Source: Mycetocola lacteus (GTDB lineage: Bacteria; Actinomycetota; Actinomycetes; Actinomycetales; Microbacteriaceae). Taken from it: DNA of 33,930 nt. The translations under genes and the position numbers were made by a program. Below are positions 8,601 to 16,459 of this stretch, piece by piece. The DNA is taken from contig NZ_RCUY01000012.1 in NCBI RefSeq assembly GCF_003667575.1, positions 1 through 33,930 of the forward strand, written 5' to 3'. The notes under the pieces are model-generated. The model searched no databases. It was not told the DNA's origin and worked only from the letters and a program-made list of their open reading frames with translations. How positions within the stretch are numbered: position 1 is the stretch's first letter; the number at the start of each line of letters is the position of its first letter.

Positions 8601-9380
8601 ATGACTCAGTCCACTTCCCCACTGCGCGTCCTCGTCTGGGGCGAAAACCGGCACGAGCAGATCGAGCCCAAGGTTGCCGAGATCTATCCCGAGGGCATGC
8701 ACAATACGATCCGCGCCGGCATCGAGGAACACCTGGGTGCCGAGGCGCGCGTCCACACCACCACCCTGGACGAGCCCGAGCACGGACTCACCGAGGAGGT
8801 CCTCGCGGACACCGACGTGCTGGTGTGGTGGGGTCACGCCGCCCACGCCGAGGTTGCCGATGAGGTTGTTGAGCGCGTGCACCAGCACGTCCTCGCCGGC
8901 ATGGGCCTCGTTGTCCTGCACTCGGGCCACTGGTCCAAGATCTTCCAGAAGCTGATGGGCACCACCTGCACCCTGCGCTGGCGGAGCGAGGAGGATCGCG
9001 AGCTGGTCTGGACCGTGGACCCGACCCACCCGATCGCCCAGGGGGTGCCGCACCCGTTCATCATCCCGCAGCAGGAAATGTACGGGGAGTTCTTTGATAT
9101 CCCGGCCCCCGACGAACTGATCTTCCTCAGCACCTTCTCCGGCGGCGAGGTCTTCCGCAGCGGCTGCACCTGGCGTCGCGGCCACGGCAAGATCTTCTTC
9201 TTTAGCCCCGGGGACCAGGACTACCCGGTCTACCACCACGAACACGTCCGCCGCGTGATCGCCAACGGCGTGAGCTGGGCACACTCGGTGCGCCCGACGC
9301 GCGAGGTCCCGACCCTGCTGCGCTACGAAACCGAGGACTTCTATAACGGTCGCGACTACCGTGGGGCGCTGGTTCGATGA
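8601..9380 (+). CDS. thuA: ThuA-like protein (class I glutamine-amidotransferase-like fold)
   Basis: ThuA-family protein of 259 residues. It begins [13 protein letters not shown], and has the family hallmarks [29 protein letters not shown], a GTTCTLRWR segment, [11 protein letters not shown] and [35 protein letters not shown] precedes ATG 8601. In Sinorhizobium, ThuA acts with the oxidoreductase ThuB in catabolism of trehalose and related sugars through 3-keto derivatives. The same two-gene order is found here and the ThuB-like gene overlaps by four bases, so the two very probably act in sequence on the imported sugar. The exact reaction and substrate are inferred from family and context. Confidence 0.88.
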   Translation: MTQSTSPLRVLVWGENRHEQIEPKVAEIYPEGMHNTIRAGIEEHLGAEARVHTTTLDEPEHGLTEEVLADTDVLVWWGHAAHAEVADEVVERVHQHVLAGMGLVVLHSGHWSKIFQKLMGTTCTLRWRSEEDRELVWTVDPTHPIAQGVPHPFIIPQQEMYGEFFDIPAPDELIFLSTFSGGEVFRSGCTWRRGHGKIFFFSPGDQDYPVYHHEHVRRVIANGVSWAHSVRPTREVPTLLRYETEDFYNGRDYRGALVR

Positions 9381-10483
9381 CCCACGCCCTGCTTGCCGAG
9401 ACCGGCGCGCCCGTGCGCATCATCCTAGTGGGGGCCGGGGCGATGGGACAGCAGTGGCTGCGCGCGCTGATCGCCTCCCCCGATGCCGAGATTGTTGGGC
9501 TGGTCGACCTCAACCTCGATGCGGCCCGAGCCGCGCTGGCCGCCACCGGCCTCGTCGATCTACCCGTGGGCACCTCGGTATCGGCGCTCGCCGCGGAAAC
9601 CGGCGCGCAGGCCGTGGTCAACGTGACCGTGCCGGTCGCCCACCACGCGGTGAGCACCGAGGCGCTGTTTGCCGGGCTGCCGGTGCTGTGCGAAAAACCC
9701 ATCGCCCCCACCGTGGCCACCGCGCTCTCGCTCGCGGCCTCGGCCGAGGCGAGCGGGCAGCTGCTGATGACCAGTCAGTCGCGCCGCTACTATCGGGCCC
9801 TCGCCGCGCTGCGCGCACGCGTGGGTGAGCTGGGAACCGTGGGCACCGTGAGCTGCGAGTTTGCCAAGGCCCCGCGCTTTGGCGGATTCCGCGACGAGAT
9901 GGATCATGTGCTGCTGGTGGACATGGCGATCCACCAGTTCGACGCGGTGCGCTACCTCCTGAACCTGGATCCGGTGGCCGTCTACTGCGAGGAGTACAAC
10001 CCCGCGTGGAGCTGGTACGCCGGGGATGCCAATGCCGCCGCCGTGTTTGAATTCGAGGGCGGCACCCGGTTTGTGTACTCGGGCAGCTGGTGCACGCCGG
10101 GGGCCGAAACCTCCTGGAACGGCAACTGGCGCATCGGCGGGGAACACGGCACCGCGCTGTGGGACGGGGAATCCGCGCCGAGTGCCGAGCTCCCCGGGCG
10201 TGCGCTGGCCGCATTACCCGCATCGCTCACCGACTCCTCGATCCCCTTTCCGGAGGAGATCAACGGGTCCCTCGCCGAGTTCATCGCCGCGCTGCGCACC
10301 GGGGATGTGCCCGACACCGAGGTGCATGCCAACATCCACTCGCTGGCGATGGTTGAGGCCGCGGTGCTCAGCGCGACCCGGGGATCGCGCGTGCTCCTTG
10401 CCGACGTGTTGGCCGAGGCTCGGGAAGCGGCGATTGCCGCCGAAACCCGCTCGGACGTCCGCGACATCCTGATTCGCGGATAA
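9377..10483 (+). CDS. Gfo/Idh/MocA-family NAD(P)-dependent oxidoreductase (ThuB-like)
   Basis: Oxidoreductase of 368 residues starting at the ATGA overlap with the ThuA gene. The Rossmann fold begins at residue 14 with [18 protein letters not shown]. The family signature LCEKPIAPT carries the catalytic Lys, and the C-terminal domain has [14 protein letters not shown] with the active-site His. Such enzymes oxidise sugar hydroxyls, and in thu operons the 3-hydroxyl of a glucosyl unit. It is the last gene of the operon and is followed directly by a strong terminator. Its codon use matches the rest of the operon. Confidence 0.88.
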   Translation: MTHALLAETGAPVRIILVGAGAMGQQWLRALIASPDAEIVGLVDLNLDAARAALAATGLVDLPVGTSVSALAAETGAQAVVNVTVPVAHHAVSTEALFAGLPVLCEKPIAPTVATALSLAASAEASGQLLMTSQSRRYYRALAALRARVGELGTVGTVSCEFAKAPRFGGFRDEMDHVLLVDMAIHQFDAVRYLLNLDPVAVYCEEYNPAWSWYAGDANAAAVFEFEGGTRFVYSGSWCTPGAETSWNGNWRIGGEHGTALWDGESAPSAELPGRALAALPASLTDSSIPFPEEINGSLAEFIAALRTGDVPDTEVHANIHSLAMVEAAVLSATRGSRVLLADVLAEAREAAIAAETRSDVRDILIRG

Positions 10484-10494
10484 CCCGGACACAC

Positions 10495-10534
10495 AACAGC
10501 GCGGCACCGGATCACTCCGGTGCCGCGCTGTTTT
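10495..10534. terminator. Strong bidirectional terminator between the sugar operon and tyrS
   Basis: Two perfect 16-base arms, AACAGCGCGGCACCGG and its complement (10495-10510 and 10517-10532), enclose a six-base loop. The plus strand continues into a short T-run (TTTTG). It lies 12 bases after the oxidoreductase stop and six before the convergent tyrS stop, so it can serve both. Confidence 0.92.
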
Positions 10535-10539
10535 GTGAT

Positions 10540-11835
10540 TTAGGCGGTGAAGATTCCCGCCAGGGTCTTCTTGCCACGTCGCAGTACCGCGACGCCACCG
10601 GGCAGCAGATCGGTCAGGACCGCCGCCTCATCGGTAACCTTCACGCCGTTGAGCGAGACGCCGCCCTGGCCGATCGAGCGACGGGCATCACCCAGGCTCG
10701 AGCACAGCTCGGTCGACACCAGCAGCTGGGCCACCGAGGTACCGGTTTCGGCGGTGATGTTGGGCAGCTCGCGCAGCGCGGTCGCCAGGGTAGCCGGATC
10801 CACCTCGGCCAGGTTGCCCTGTCCGAACAGCGCCTCGGAGGCGGCAATGGCGGCGTTCGCGGCCTCGGCACCGTGCACCAGGGTCACGGTTTCCAGGGCC
10901 AGACGCTTCTGCGCCGCACGACGGAAGGGCTCATCCGCCACGAGCTTGGCGAAGTCCTCAATCTCGGCGCGGGAGAGGAAGGTGAAGACCTTGAGGCGGT
11001 CAATCACGTCGGCATCGTCGGTGTTCAGCCAGAACTGGTACATCGCATACGGGCTGCACAGCTCGGCATCCAGCCAGATCGCGTTGCCCTCGCTCTTACC
11101 GAACTTGGTGCCGTCGCTGTTGGTGATCAGCGGGGTGCCGATCGCGTGCACGTTGGCCTGCTCGGAACGACGAATCAAATCGACGCCGCCGATCAGGTTG
11201 CCCCACTGGTCGCTGCCGCCGGTCTGCAGCACGCAGTTGTACGTGTTGTAGAGCTCGCGGTAGTCGAGGGCCTGCAGAATCTGGTAGCTGAACTCGGTGT
11301 AGGAGATGCCGGCATCGGAGTTCAGGCGCGCGCTCACCGCGTCCTTCTTCAGCATGGTTCCCACGCGGAAGTGCTTACCGATGTCGCGCAGGAACTCGAT
11401 CGCGCTGAGCGGCGAGGTCCAGTCCAGGTTGTTCACCAGGCGCATGCCGTTCTCACCCTCGGTATCGAGGTGGGTCGACACCTGAGCCTGAAGGCGCGTG
11501 ACCCAGGCAGCCACGGTCTCCGGGGTGTTCAGGGTGCGCTCGGCGGTGGGACGCGGGTCACCGATCAGACCGGTGGATCCACCCACGAGACCCAGCGGAC
11601 GGTGCCCACCCAGCTGCAGACGACGCATGAACAGCAGCTGCACAAAGTTGCCCAGGTGCAGGCTGGGAGCGGTCGGGTCAAATCCGCAATAATACGTGAT
11701 CGGTTCGCCGTCGATGAGCTTCTTGAGCTCCTCGGCATCAGTCGAGACGTGGATCAGGCCACGCCACACCAGCTCGTCCCAGAGCGAGTCAAAGGACGAG
11801 TCATTACTCTGCTTGGCAAAATTGGGATTAGACAC
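10540..11835 (-). CDS. tyrS: Tyrosyl-tRNA synthetase
   Basis: Class I aminoacyl-tRNA synthetase that charges tRNA-Tyr, 431 residues, normal bacterial length. The HIGH-type motif is HLGN at residues 60-63 within DPTAPSLHLGNF. The KMSKS-type loop is KFGKS at 244-248. QTGGSDQWGNLIGG is the tyrosine-binding region. A C-terminal S4 RNA-binding domain (about 365-425) contains GQGGVSLNG. The start is GTG 11835. TATTCT (minus strand, 11848-11843) lies seven bases upstream of it, so the message may be nearly leaderless, although GGGGAG in that gap could also be a ribosome binding site. No T-box is seen upstream. Confidence 0.96.
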   Translation of the reverse strand: MSNPNFAKQSNDSSFDSLWDELVWRGLIHVSTDAEELKKLIDGEPITYYCGFDPTAPSLHLGNFVQLLFMRRLQLGGHRPLGLVGGSTGLIGDPRPTAERTLNTPETVAAWVTRLQAQVSTHLDTEGENGMRLVNNLDWTSPLSAIEFLRDIGKHFRVGTMLKKDAVSARLNSDAGISYTEFSYQILQALDYRELYNTYNCVLQTGGSDQWGNLIGGVDLIRRSEQANVHAIGTPLITNSDGTKFGKSEGNAIWLDAELCSPYAMYQFWLNTDDADVIDRLKVFTFLSRAEIEDFAKLVADEPFRRAAQKRLALETVTLVHGAEAANAAIAASEALFGQGNLAEVDPATLATALRELPNITAETGTSVAQLLVSTELCSSLGDARRSIGQGGVSLNGVKVTDEAAVLTDLLPGGVAVLRRGKKTLAGIFTA

Positions 11836-11966
11836 GCTCCCCAGAATAGCAGCGGAACGGCGGGGGTTTGTCCGAGAGATACACGCCAGAATCCGCGCAC
11901 CGGATCGCCCGTCACGATAGTGTGATTTTGCCCGCGGCTCGCCCGCACCCTCATCTCAGGAGCACC

Positions 11967-13001
11967 GTGTCCACACCACCGATCCCCTCCCTGGCAGACC
12001 TCCCGCTCGACGTGCTGGCCGCCCCGGCCACCCCCGAGGAGATTCGCGCGCTCAAGAACCGGGTGCGCGGGGACAGCCGGTGGACCCAGGCGATCCCCAC
12101 GTGGGGTGAGTATGGGAACGCGATCATCGTGATGCTGCTGGTGGGTGCGATTGGGGTGTTCTTCGCCTATCTGATGATCAACGGCCGGTCCACGGCGATT
12201 GCCCCCTGGTTTCTGATCGCTTTCTGCCTCCTGCAGCTGATTGCCCTGCCCTACTGGGTGCAGAAAAACCGACCGCGCTGGAAGGACTGGGCGCGGATGG
12301 TGCGCTTCGCCGACGCGACCGGACTCCAGTTTGCCCCGCTCCCGCTCAACACGATGGAACAGACCGCCACCCTCGGGCCCAGCGCCCGCGACTATAACGG
12401 GTTCACCTCCCGCGGCGGCCTGCGTCTGTCCCAGCGGGCTGACAATATGTCCAGCAAGCGGATCAAGCGCGAGCTGATCGATCGTCCCGGCGAATATGCC
12501 TACCTGCGCATCCCGCTCGGCGTGCAGATGCCCCACATCGTACTGGACTCCCGCCACAACGACGGGGTCGCCGGCTGGCGTTCACGTCGCACCCGGCTGC
12601 GGCTGGCCGATGACCAGCGGATCGAGCTGGAGGGCGACTTCCCCCGCGCATTCGGCGTCTACGCCCCCGAGGTGTTGCAGCGCGACGCCCTCTACTTCCT
12701 GACCCCGGACTTCATGGAAACCCTGGCGCTCTACGCCACCGAGTTTGATCTGGAGTTTTCGGGTTCCGACCTGATCCTGGTGAGCACCCGTCCGATGGAC
12801 ACGGGTGACCCGAACGTGTGGCTACGCTTTTTCACCGCCGCCGACGCGGTCCTCTCCCATCTGCGTCCGACCGCCACCGCGTATCGTCGCGGGACCCCGC
12901 TGGACCCGATGGCTCCGCCGTCGCGCCTGAAGTGGGGCTTCCCGATCGGGACTGCCCTGCTGATCGCGGGCTTTATCGCCTGGCGGATCATCCTGGCGTA
13001 G
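11967..13001 (+). CDS. Membrane protein of unknown function, three predicted helices
   Basis: 344 residues with two adjacent helices near the N-terminus (about 50-72 and 80-100) and one at the very C-terminus (WGFPIGTALLIAGFIAWRIIL). The roughly 210-residue middle part is soluble, with DRPGEYAYLRIPLG, MPHIVLDSR, DFPRAFGVYAPE and RDALYFLTPDFMETLA. This layout resembles DUF3137-type proteins, but I cannot confirm membership by eye. GTG 11967 is chosen because TCAGGAG lies just upstream; the frame is open for 33 more codons in front, but those lack a start context. It is convergent with hicB. I assign no function. Confidence 0.75.
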   Translation: MSTPPIPSLADLPLDVLAAPATPEEIRALKNRVRGDSRWTQAIPTWGEYGNAIIVMLLVGAIGVFFAYLMINGRSTAIAPWFLIAFCLLQLIALPYWVQKNRPRWKDWARMVRFADATGLQFAPLPLNTMEQTATLGPSARDYNGFTSRGGLRLSQRADNMSSKRIKRELIDRPGEYAYLRIPLGVQMPHIVLDSRHNDGVAGWRSRRTRLRLADDQRIELEGDFPRAFGVYAPEVLQRDALYFLTPDFMETLALYATEFDLEFSGSDLILVSTRPMDTGDPNVWLRFFTAADAVLSHLRPTATAYRRGTPLDPMAPPSRLKWGFPIGTALLIAGFIAWRIILA

Positions 13002-13012
13002 GTGCTTCGGCG

Positions 13013-13435
13013 CTACGCGTTCAGTGCCTCGGCAGCGGGTCGCTCGGAATCATCGAGGAGCTGATAGATGCGGGCACGTGAAATCCCCAACACGGTCGCC
13101 GAATCTATCGCGCTGAGTCCGTATGCGTCACGGAGCGCTCGCGCGGCCGCACGTCGATCACGAGCAGCCTGTTGCGCAGACTCGAGTGCAACCCGATCAA
13201 GCTCGGCCGCATCAGCTAGCCGCCGGGCAACGTCCGCTGGCTTCTCGATGGTCACGCTGATGTCGAACGAGTCCTCCTCACGGTTGAGCGCGCCCGCGAC
13301 AAGCGAGCGCCCCATCTTCTCGACCTCGGACAGCGTACGGGCCTGGGTGCGATAGTCAATCGCGGGCACATCGATGATCCACCATCTGCCCTCTCGTGAG
13401 ACAACCAACTCGTAACTGTTTCGTTTCATGAGCAT
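13013..13435 (-). CDS. hicB: HicB-type antitoxin with C-terminal HTH
   Basis: Antitoxin of a HicAB toxin-antitoxin pair, 140 residues. The N-terminal part (SYELVVSREGRWWIIDVPAI) is the degenerate RNase H-like fold that covers the toxin. A charged linker follows, then a C-terminal DNA-binding helix-turn-helix (AIDSATVLGISRARIYQLL) that would autorepress the operon. ATG 13435 has GGAAGTGAG just upstream and begins two bases after the toxin stop; ATG 13429 is an alternative with worse spacing. The frame is open far upstream, but that part overlaps hicA and is not coding. Toxin-first order is usual for hicAB. Confidence 0.8.
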   Translation of the reverse strand: MLMKRNSYELVVSREGRWWIIDVPAIDYRTQARTLSEVEKMGRSLVAGALNREEDSFDISVTIEKPADVARRLADAAELDRVALESAQQAARDRRAAARALRDAYGLSAIDSATVLGISRARIYQLLDDSERPAAEALNA

Positions 13436-13437
13436 GC

Positions 13438-13638
13438 TCACTTCCACTCGTCCGGGACAAACCCAACTACCTGCTCCACCGTTCTCAGGACTCCAGCGGA
13501 GATTAACCGATGACGGGGAATCGGCACGGATCTGCTTCCCGGCTTTTTCCACCAGGTGTGCGGGCCACTGTCGCGATCCACTGTGAACCCCTGTGACCGC
13601 AAAAACCGCTCCACGTCTTTTCGCTTGGCATCCTTCAT
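13438..13638 (-). CDS. hicA: HicA-type mRNA interferase toxin
   Basis: Small toxin of 66 residues with the double-stranded-RNA-binding-like HicA fold. It has KRKDVERFLRSQGF, the catalytic His27 in DSGPHTWWKKPG, then PIPRHRLISAGVLRTVEQVVGF, which matches the family's PxH...I..GTLR pattern. In this family the protein cleaves mRNA and stops translation until bound by HicB. The gene lies directly upstream of hicB. A TTGACA/TAGACT pair is placed so that the message would begin at or near the ATG. It appears intact. Confidence 0.85.
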   Translation of the reverse strand: MKDAKRKDVERFLRSQGFTVDRDSGPHTWWKKPGSRSVPIPRHRLISAGVLRTVEQVVGFVPDEWK

Positions 13639-13644
13639 CAGGGT

Positions 13645-13675
13645 AGTCTAGATGGGGGTTTACAGCAAATGTCAA
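13645..13675 (-). promoter_or_regulatory. Candidate promoter of hicAB, leaderless
   Basis: On the minus strand a perfect -35 TTGACA (13675-13670) and TAGACT (13650-13645) are separated by 19 bases, which is long. The -10 ends six bases before the hicA ATG at 13638, so the message would start at the start codon. No Shine-Dalgarno sequence is visible. Confidence 0.5.
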
Positions 13676-13719
13676 GAGGGGCATACACACCCATCACCAG
13701 GGCTCGGGAAGTTCCCGGC

Positions 13720-13733
13720 TAGAATGGGTCAAA
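13720..13733 (+). promoter_or_regulatory. Candidate -10 for leaderless expression of the CxxC/CxxH gene
   Basis: TAGAAT at 13720-13725 ends seven bases before ATG 13733, with no Shine-Dalgarno sequence between. It argues for this start over the in-frame ATG at 13724, which overlaps the hexamer. Confidence 0.45.
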
Positions 13734-14095
13734 TGGTCACGAGACGAGAAGCAGCACAGCGCCTGGACATCCCCCTGGAGATGGCGGTGCGGCACGGACT
13801 GCCGCCCCAGCTCACCGAGGCGGCAGTGGTCGAGCTCGATACGACTCCCCCGGCCTGGCTCGCGCAGTCGCGGGCAAACCGCACCGGCAAGCGTCCGGTG
13901 TGGTCGGATCTGGTGTGCGCGGTCTGCGGCTTCACCGAGCGCGCACGCCCCAAGAAGTGGTGGCCCGAGTTCACCTATGTGGTGTGCGATGACCACGAGA
14001 TCGAGGAGTGGCCCAAGGCCGCTCCCGGGGCGATCCGCGCCGAGGTGTTCGGAGTCGGTGGACGGTTCGTGGGTCTGGTCGACGACGTCGCCTAG
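13733..14095 (+). CDS. Small protein with HTH-like N-terminus and a CxxC/CxxH putative zinc site
   Basis: 120 residues, function unknown. The N-terminus VTRREAAQRLDIPLEMAVRHGLP looks like a small helical, possibly DNA-binding segment. The middle has the conserved-looking PPAWLAQSRANRTGKRPVW. Cys62-x-x-Cys65 and Cys85-x-x-His88 (VCAVCGF and VVCDDH) would bind zinc as a ribbon or knuckle. It is divergent from hicAB and ends at the first degenerate unit of a 21-bp tandem repeat. From memory this resembles short hypothetical proteins common in Microbacteriaceae, but I cannot verify that. Confidence 0.7.
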   Translation: MVTRREAAQRLDIPLEMAVRHGLPPQLTEAAVVELDTTPPAWLAQSRANRTGKRPVWSDLVCAVCGFTERARPKKWWPEFTYVVCDDHEIEEWPKAAPGAIRAEVFGVGGRFVGLVDDVA

Positions 14096-14248
14096 CGGCT
14101 TCGCTGGTCAGTCTAGGAGTTTCGCTGGTCCATCGAGGGGCGCCGCTGGTCCGCCTGGGGGAATCGCTGGGCCGTCTAGAGGCGCCGCTGATCCGTCTGG
14201 GCTCGCCGCCGGTCCGTCTGGCGACCGCGCCGATCCATGACGATCAGC
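14081..14248. repeat. 21-bp tandem repeat (minisatellite) spanning the MFS gene 3' end
   Basis: Seven degenerate units with consensus close to cgctggtccgtctgg plus six variable bases begin at 14102, 14123, 14144, 14165, 14186, 14207 and 14228, exactly 21 bases apart. A weaker unit at 14081 covers the stop of the upstream gene. Each unit is seven codons, so every frame stays periodic. The MFS gene's last residues are repeats of D-R-R-R-x-Q-T. Its TAG is a CAG codon changed within a unit, and the repeat continues past it in the same frame to further stops. Confidence 0.9.
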
Positions 14249-15543
14249 CCGATCACCGCAATCGCGGCGAAACCGGCGGGGATTACAAACACCATCGGTA
14301 GGCCCAGTGCGGCGACACCGAAACCTCCGGTGAGGCCACCGAGCGCGGAGCTCAGCGCGGTTGAGCTGAGGAAGATCGCTGAGGCCGTGGCCACCGCGGT
14401 GGGCAGCAGGCGCTGCGCCACCAGGATTCCCAGGCCGGCGAAGATTCCCCAGACGATACCCATCAGGATCTGTCCGGCAAACAGCGCCGGAACGGTGCCG
14501 ATCAGCGCAAAGCAGAGGTTCGCGGCCACACCCATCGCCGCACCGATCGCCATCAACCGAACCGCCCCGAAGCGACGGCCCAGCATCACCGCAACCGGAA
14601 TCAACGGCAGCTCGACCAGCGGCTGGATGCCGATGACCGCCCCGACCAGCGCCGGAGAGAGCTGCATCTGCTCGTTCATATAGATCGGTAGATACGCGTA
14701 CTTCACCGATTCCCCCGCGTAGACGCAGATGTACAGGGCGGTGAAGAACAGCAGCGGCAGCATCGCGCGAAAGCCTGGACCCGGGCGATGCTCGGTCTCG
14801 ACGGATGCAGCCTCGGCACCTCCGGCTGCCGCGGCCGTCGCGGTGCCCTCGGGAAGCGCGGCCTCGGTGGACGCCCCACCCAGCGCAATCGGCCCAGTTT
14901 CCGGTGCGGCGACATCGTTCAGGGGCACGGTGCGGGGGCGTCCATCGCGAATGCCTCCGAGCGGGAGAATCTGCGCCAGGGTCGCGATGGCCACCACCAC
15001 CAGCATCTCGCGGTATCCGGCGGCCGCCGCCAGGAACGATCCGATCACCGGACCGATGACCCAACCGGCGGTCAGTGCGGTCCGCACAATCGCCACCACA
15101 CCGTCATTGAGCGGGGAGGGATGCCGAGCCAGCTCATCATGCAGGGCTGCAAACAGCTGCGAGGTGGAGGCCCCGGCAAAGCCCAGGACCACCGCGCTGA
15201 TCACAAACGGCATCCACAGCTGAGTGGAAAAGGCGATGCCCATCCAACCGAGGAATCCCGCGGCCGCACAGATCCGGAACAGCCCCAGCCGCGCGCCCGT
15301 GCGATCCGAGCGCGCACCCACCAGATAACCGGCGACCGGAGCGGCAAGGTTCGTGAGATAGTACAGCCCGGCAACCGGAAGCGTGGCGTGCAACTCGGTC
15401 ACCAGGAAAGAGGCGATCAACGGTGCCGCGGCGGAGATCCCCACACCCGACAGAAACAGGGCCAGCGTAGCCGCCCGATAGAGCGGGTGCCGCAGTGTCA
15501 GGCGAATCGAGGATTCACGGACAACGGCCGCGGGCATGCTCAC
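14176..15543 (-). CDS. Major facilitator superfamily transporter (SET/sugar-efflux-like)
   Basis: 455-residue membrane protein with 12 predicted helices and a long central cytoplasmic loop. Signs of MFS include the loop motif GYLVGARSDRTGARLGLFR after helix 2 and the halves' symmetry, with LPIYMNEQMQLSPALVGAVIG opening the second half. The general pattern recalls sugar efflux transporters, but the substrate is not assigned. The C-terminus DRRGRQTDRRRAQTDQRRL comes from a 21-bp tandem repeat and is probably a recent, non-conserved tail. The start may be GTG 15543 or ATG 15537. A short leaderless reading frame ends at TGA 15542-15540 and overlaps the GTG, which suggests termination-reinitiation. 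Confidence 0.85.
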   Translation of the reverse strand: MSMPAAVVRESSIRLTLRHPLYRAATLALFLSGVGISAAAPLIASFLVTELHATLPVAGLYYLTNLAAPVAGYLVGARSDRTGARLGLFRICAAAGFLGWMGIAFSTQLWMPFVISAVVLGFAGASTSQLFAALHDELARHPSPLNDGVVAIVRTALTAGWVIGPVIGSFLAAAAGYREMLVVVAIATLAQILPLGGIRDGRPRTVPLNDVAAPETGPIALGGASTEAALPEGTATAAAAGGAEAASVETEHRPGPGFRAMLPLLFFTALYICVYAGESVKYAYLPIYMNEQMQLSPALVGAVIGIQPLVELPLIPVAVMLGRRFGAVRLMAIGAAMGVAANLCFALIGTVPALFAGQILMGIVWGIFAGLGILVAQRLLPTAVATASAIFLSSTALSSALGGLTGGFGVAALGLPMVFVIPAGFAAIAVIGLIVMDRRGRQTDRRRAQTDQRRL

Positions 15544-15572
15544 CGACCGAGCTTCATGTCGAGTGTTTTCAT
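15540..15572 (-). CDS. Ten-codon upstream ORF ahead of the MFS gene
   Basis: ATG 15572 opens the peptide MKTLDMKLGR and stops at TGA 15542-15540, overlapping the GTG start of the transporter (GTGA) and three bases short of its ATG. TATGTT (minus strand, 15584-15579) lies six bases before the ATG, the same leaderless spacing seen at other genes here. It may feed ribosomes to the transporter start. Whether it is translated is inference. Confidence 0.35.
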   Translation of the reverse strand: MKTLDMKLGR

Positions 15573-15578
15573 GCGTTA

Positions 15579-15597
15579 AACATACATGAAATATGTT
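15579..15597. promoter_or_regulatory. Inverted repeat overlapping the candidate -10 of the MFS gene
   Basis: AACATA at 15579-15584 and TATGTT at 15592-15597 form a perfect six-base inverted repeat with a seven-base spacer. The left arm read on the minus strand is the TATGTT hexamer used as -10. A dimeric repressor bound here would block transcription of the transporter. No regulator gene is adjacent. Confidence 0.45.
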
Positions 15598-15651
15598 CGT
15601 TTGAAGAACTGTTGATTTCGATTGTTCGGTGAGGCTTCCCCACCGTTCCGC

Positions 15652-16098
15652 TTAGGCGGGCAGCACGGGTGCCGGGGACAGCTTGCGGACGCCACGGACC
15701 TTGATGCACACGCGGATACCGTTGCCGAGCAGCAGGGCCGCGATGATCGCCTGAACGATCGAACCGCCCACCACGCCCAGGGAGTCGTAGAAGACCGCGA
15801 CAAACCGCGGAACGCTAAAGGAATCGCTCAGTCCGTCTGTCTGGTACAGGGCGAAGATCAGGGCCGAGCTGGCCAACCAGAGCACTCCGATAAAGATCTG
15901 CCAAATTCCCGGAGTGTATCTGGGCAAATTCCTGATGCGTTCGGCTTCGACCTCGGGATCAATCCCCGCGGCCGCCAGGGCGGCGTTTTTCCGCTTGGTC
16001 TTACGCGCGCCAAGGACCGCCATGACCCCGGCGAAGATCGCGAAGAGGATAAGTGCCCCCACCGCAACCACGATGATCAGATCGTCTTCTTCCACCAC
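15652..16098 (-). CDS. Small membrane protein of unknown function, three predicted helices
   Basis: 148 residues. Helices lie at about residues 6-30 (DLIIVVAVGALILFAIFAGVM), 66-86 (GIWQIFIGVLWLASSALIFAL) and 103-128. Between the first two is a basic linker with GARKTKRKNAALAAAGIDPEVEAERIRN. The start is one of two tandem GTG codons at 16098 and 16095; only a weak G-rich sequence lies upstream. I recognise no family. It adjoins the degraded islet next to argH. Confidence 0.65.
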   Translation of the reverse strand: MVEEDDLIIVVAVGALILFAIFAGVMAVLGARKTKRKNAALAAAGIDPEVEAERIRNLPRYTPGIWQIFIGVLWLASSALIFALYQTDGLSDSFSVPRFVAVFYDSLGVVGGSIVQAIIAALLLGNGIRVCIKVRGVRKLSPAPVLPA

Positions 16099-16194
16099 AC
16101 ACCACCCCGATTTATTGCAAAAAGTACGGGACAGACGCTACCTGCGGTTTCCCCAACATCAGGGCGATACGTCGCGCAGGGCACGGGGTGCTGT

Positions 16195-16340
16195 CGCCAG
16201 TGCTCGGTGACACGCACGGTCGCGATGCCACCGGCACCCACGCGACTTGTTACCAGACCCTCGATGGTCAACACCTCGCTTCCCGCCGGCGGCAGGTGCG
16301 GGGAAACCGCGGCCAGCTGCTCATCGGTGAGCTCTCACCG
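16195..16340 (-). pseudogene. Diverged fragment of the argH 3' end
   Basis: About 133 bases (16201-16333) align without gaps to 17216-17348 inside argH, same orientation, offset 1015, with about 19 mismatches by my count. The encoded residues keep the argH frame: [12 protein letters not shown], then VLTIEG and SRVGAGG with ATVRVTE. Homology stops after VTE on one side and just before TDEQ on the other, where an in-frame TGA follows upstream. The copy lacks everything else of argH, so it is a ghost. At roughly 85% identity it is too diverged for a very recent local duplication. Confidence 0.8.
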
Positions 16341-16459
16341 TCGACGCCTTTCTTCTCGATCCAAATCAGATGCGGAAAAGGCGGCGTTTTCCTCCAGCAA
16401 CGCGTCTTCGCGTGGGAGCGCCGACGGGAACTGTGGCAGCTCTTGGATCAACGCGTTAA
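16341..16459 (-). other. Unassigned stretch with a 50-codon minus-strand frame
   Basis: A short frame opens with ATG near 16485 and stops at TGA around 16336, just ahead of the argH fragment. Its residues include NALIQELPQFPSALPRED, LLEENAAFSASDLD and a final REERRRR. The composition is protein-like, but there is no ribosome binding site and no family I recognise. It may be the tail of a lost gene in this islet. Confidence 0.25.

Noticed and set aside
11836..11966. T-box leader upstream of tyrS
   Set aside because: The start appears close to the promoter and there is no room or T-box consensus on the minus strand.
13436..13690. Extended 225-codon frame as the hicB start
   Set aside because: The upstream part overlaps hicA in another frame. 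A ribosome binding site and the HicB fold begin at 13435.
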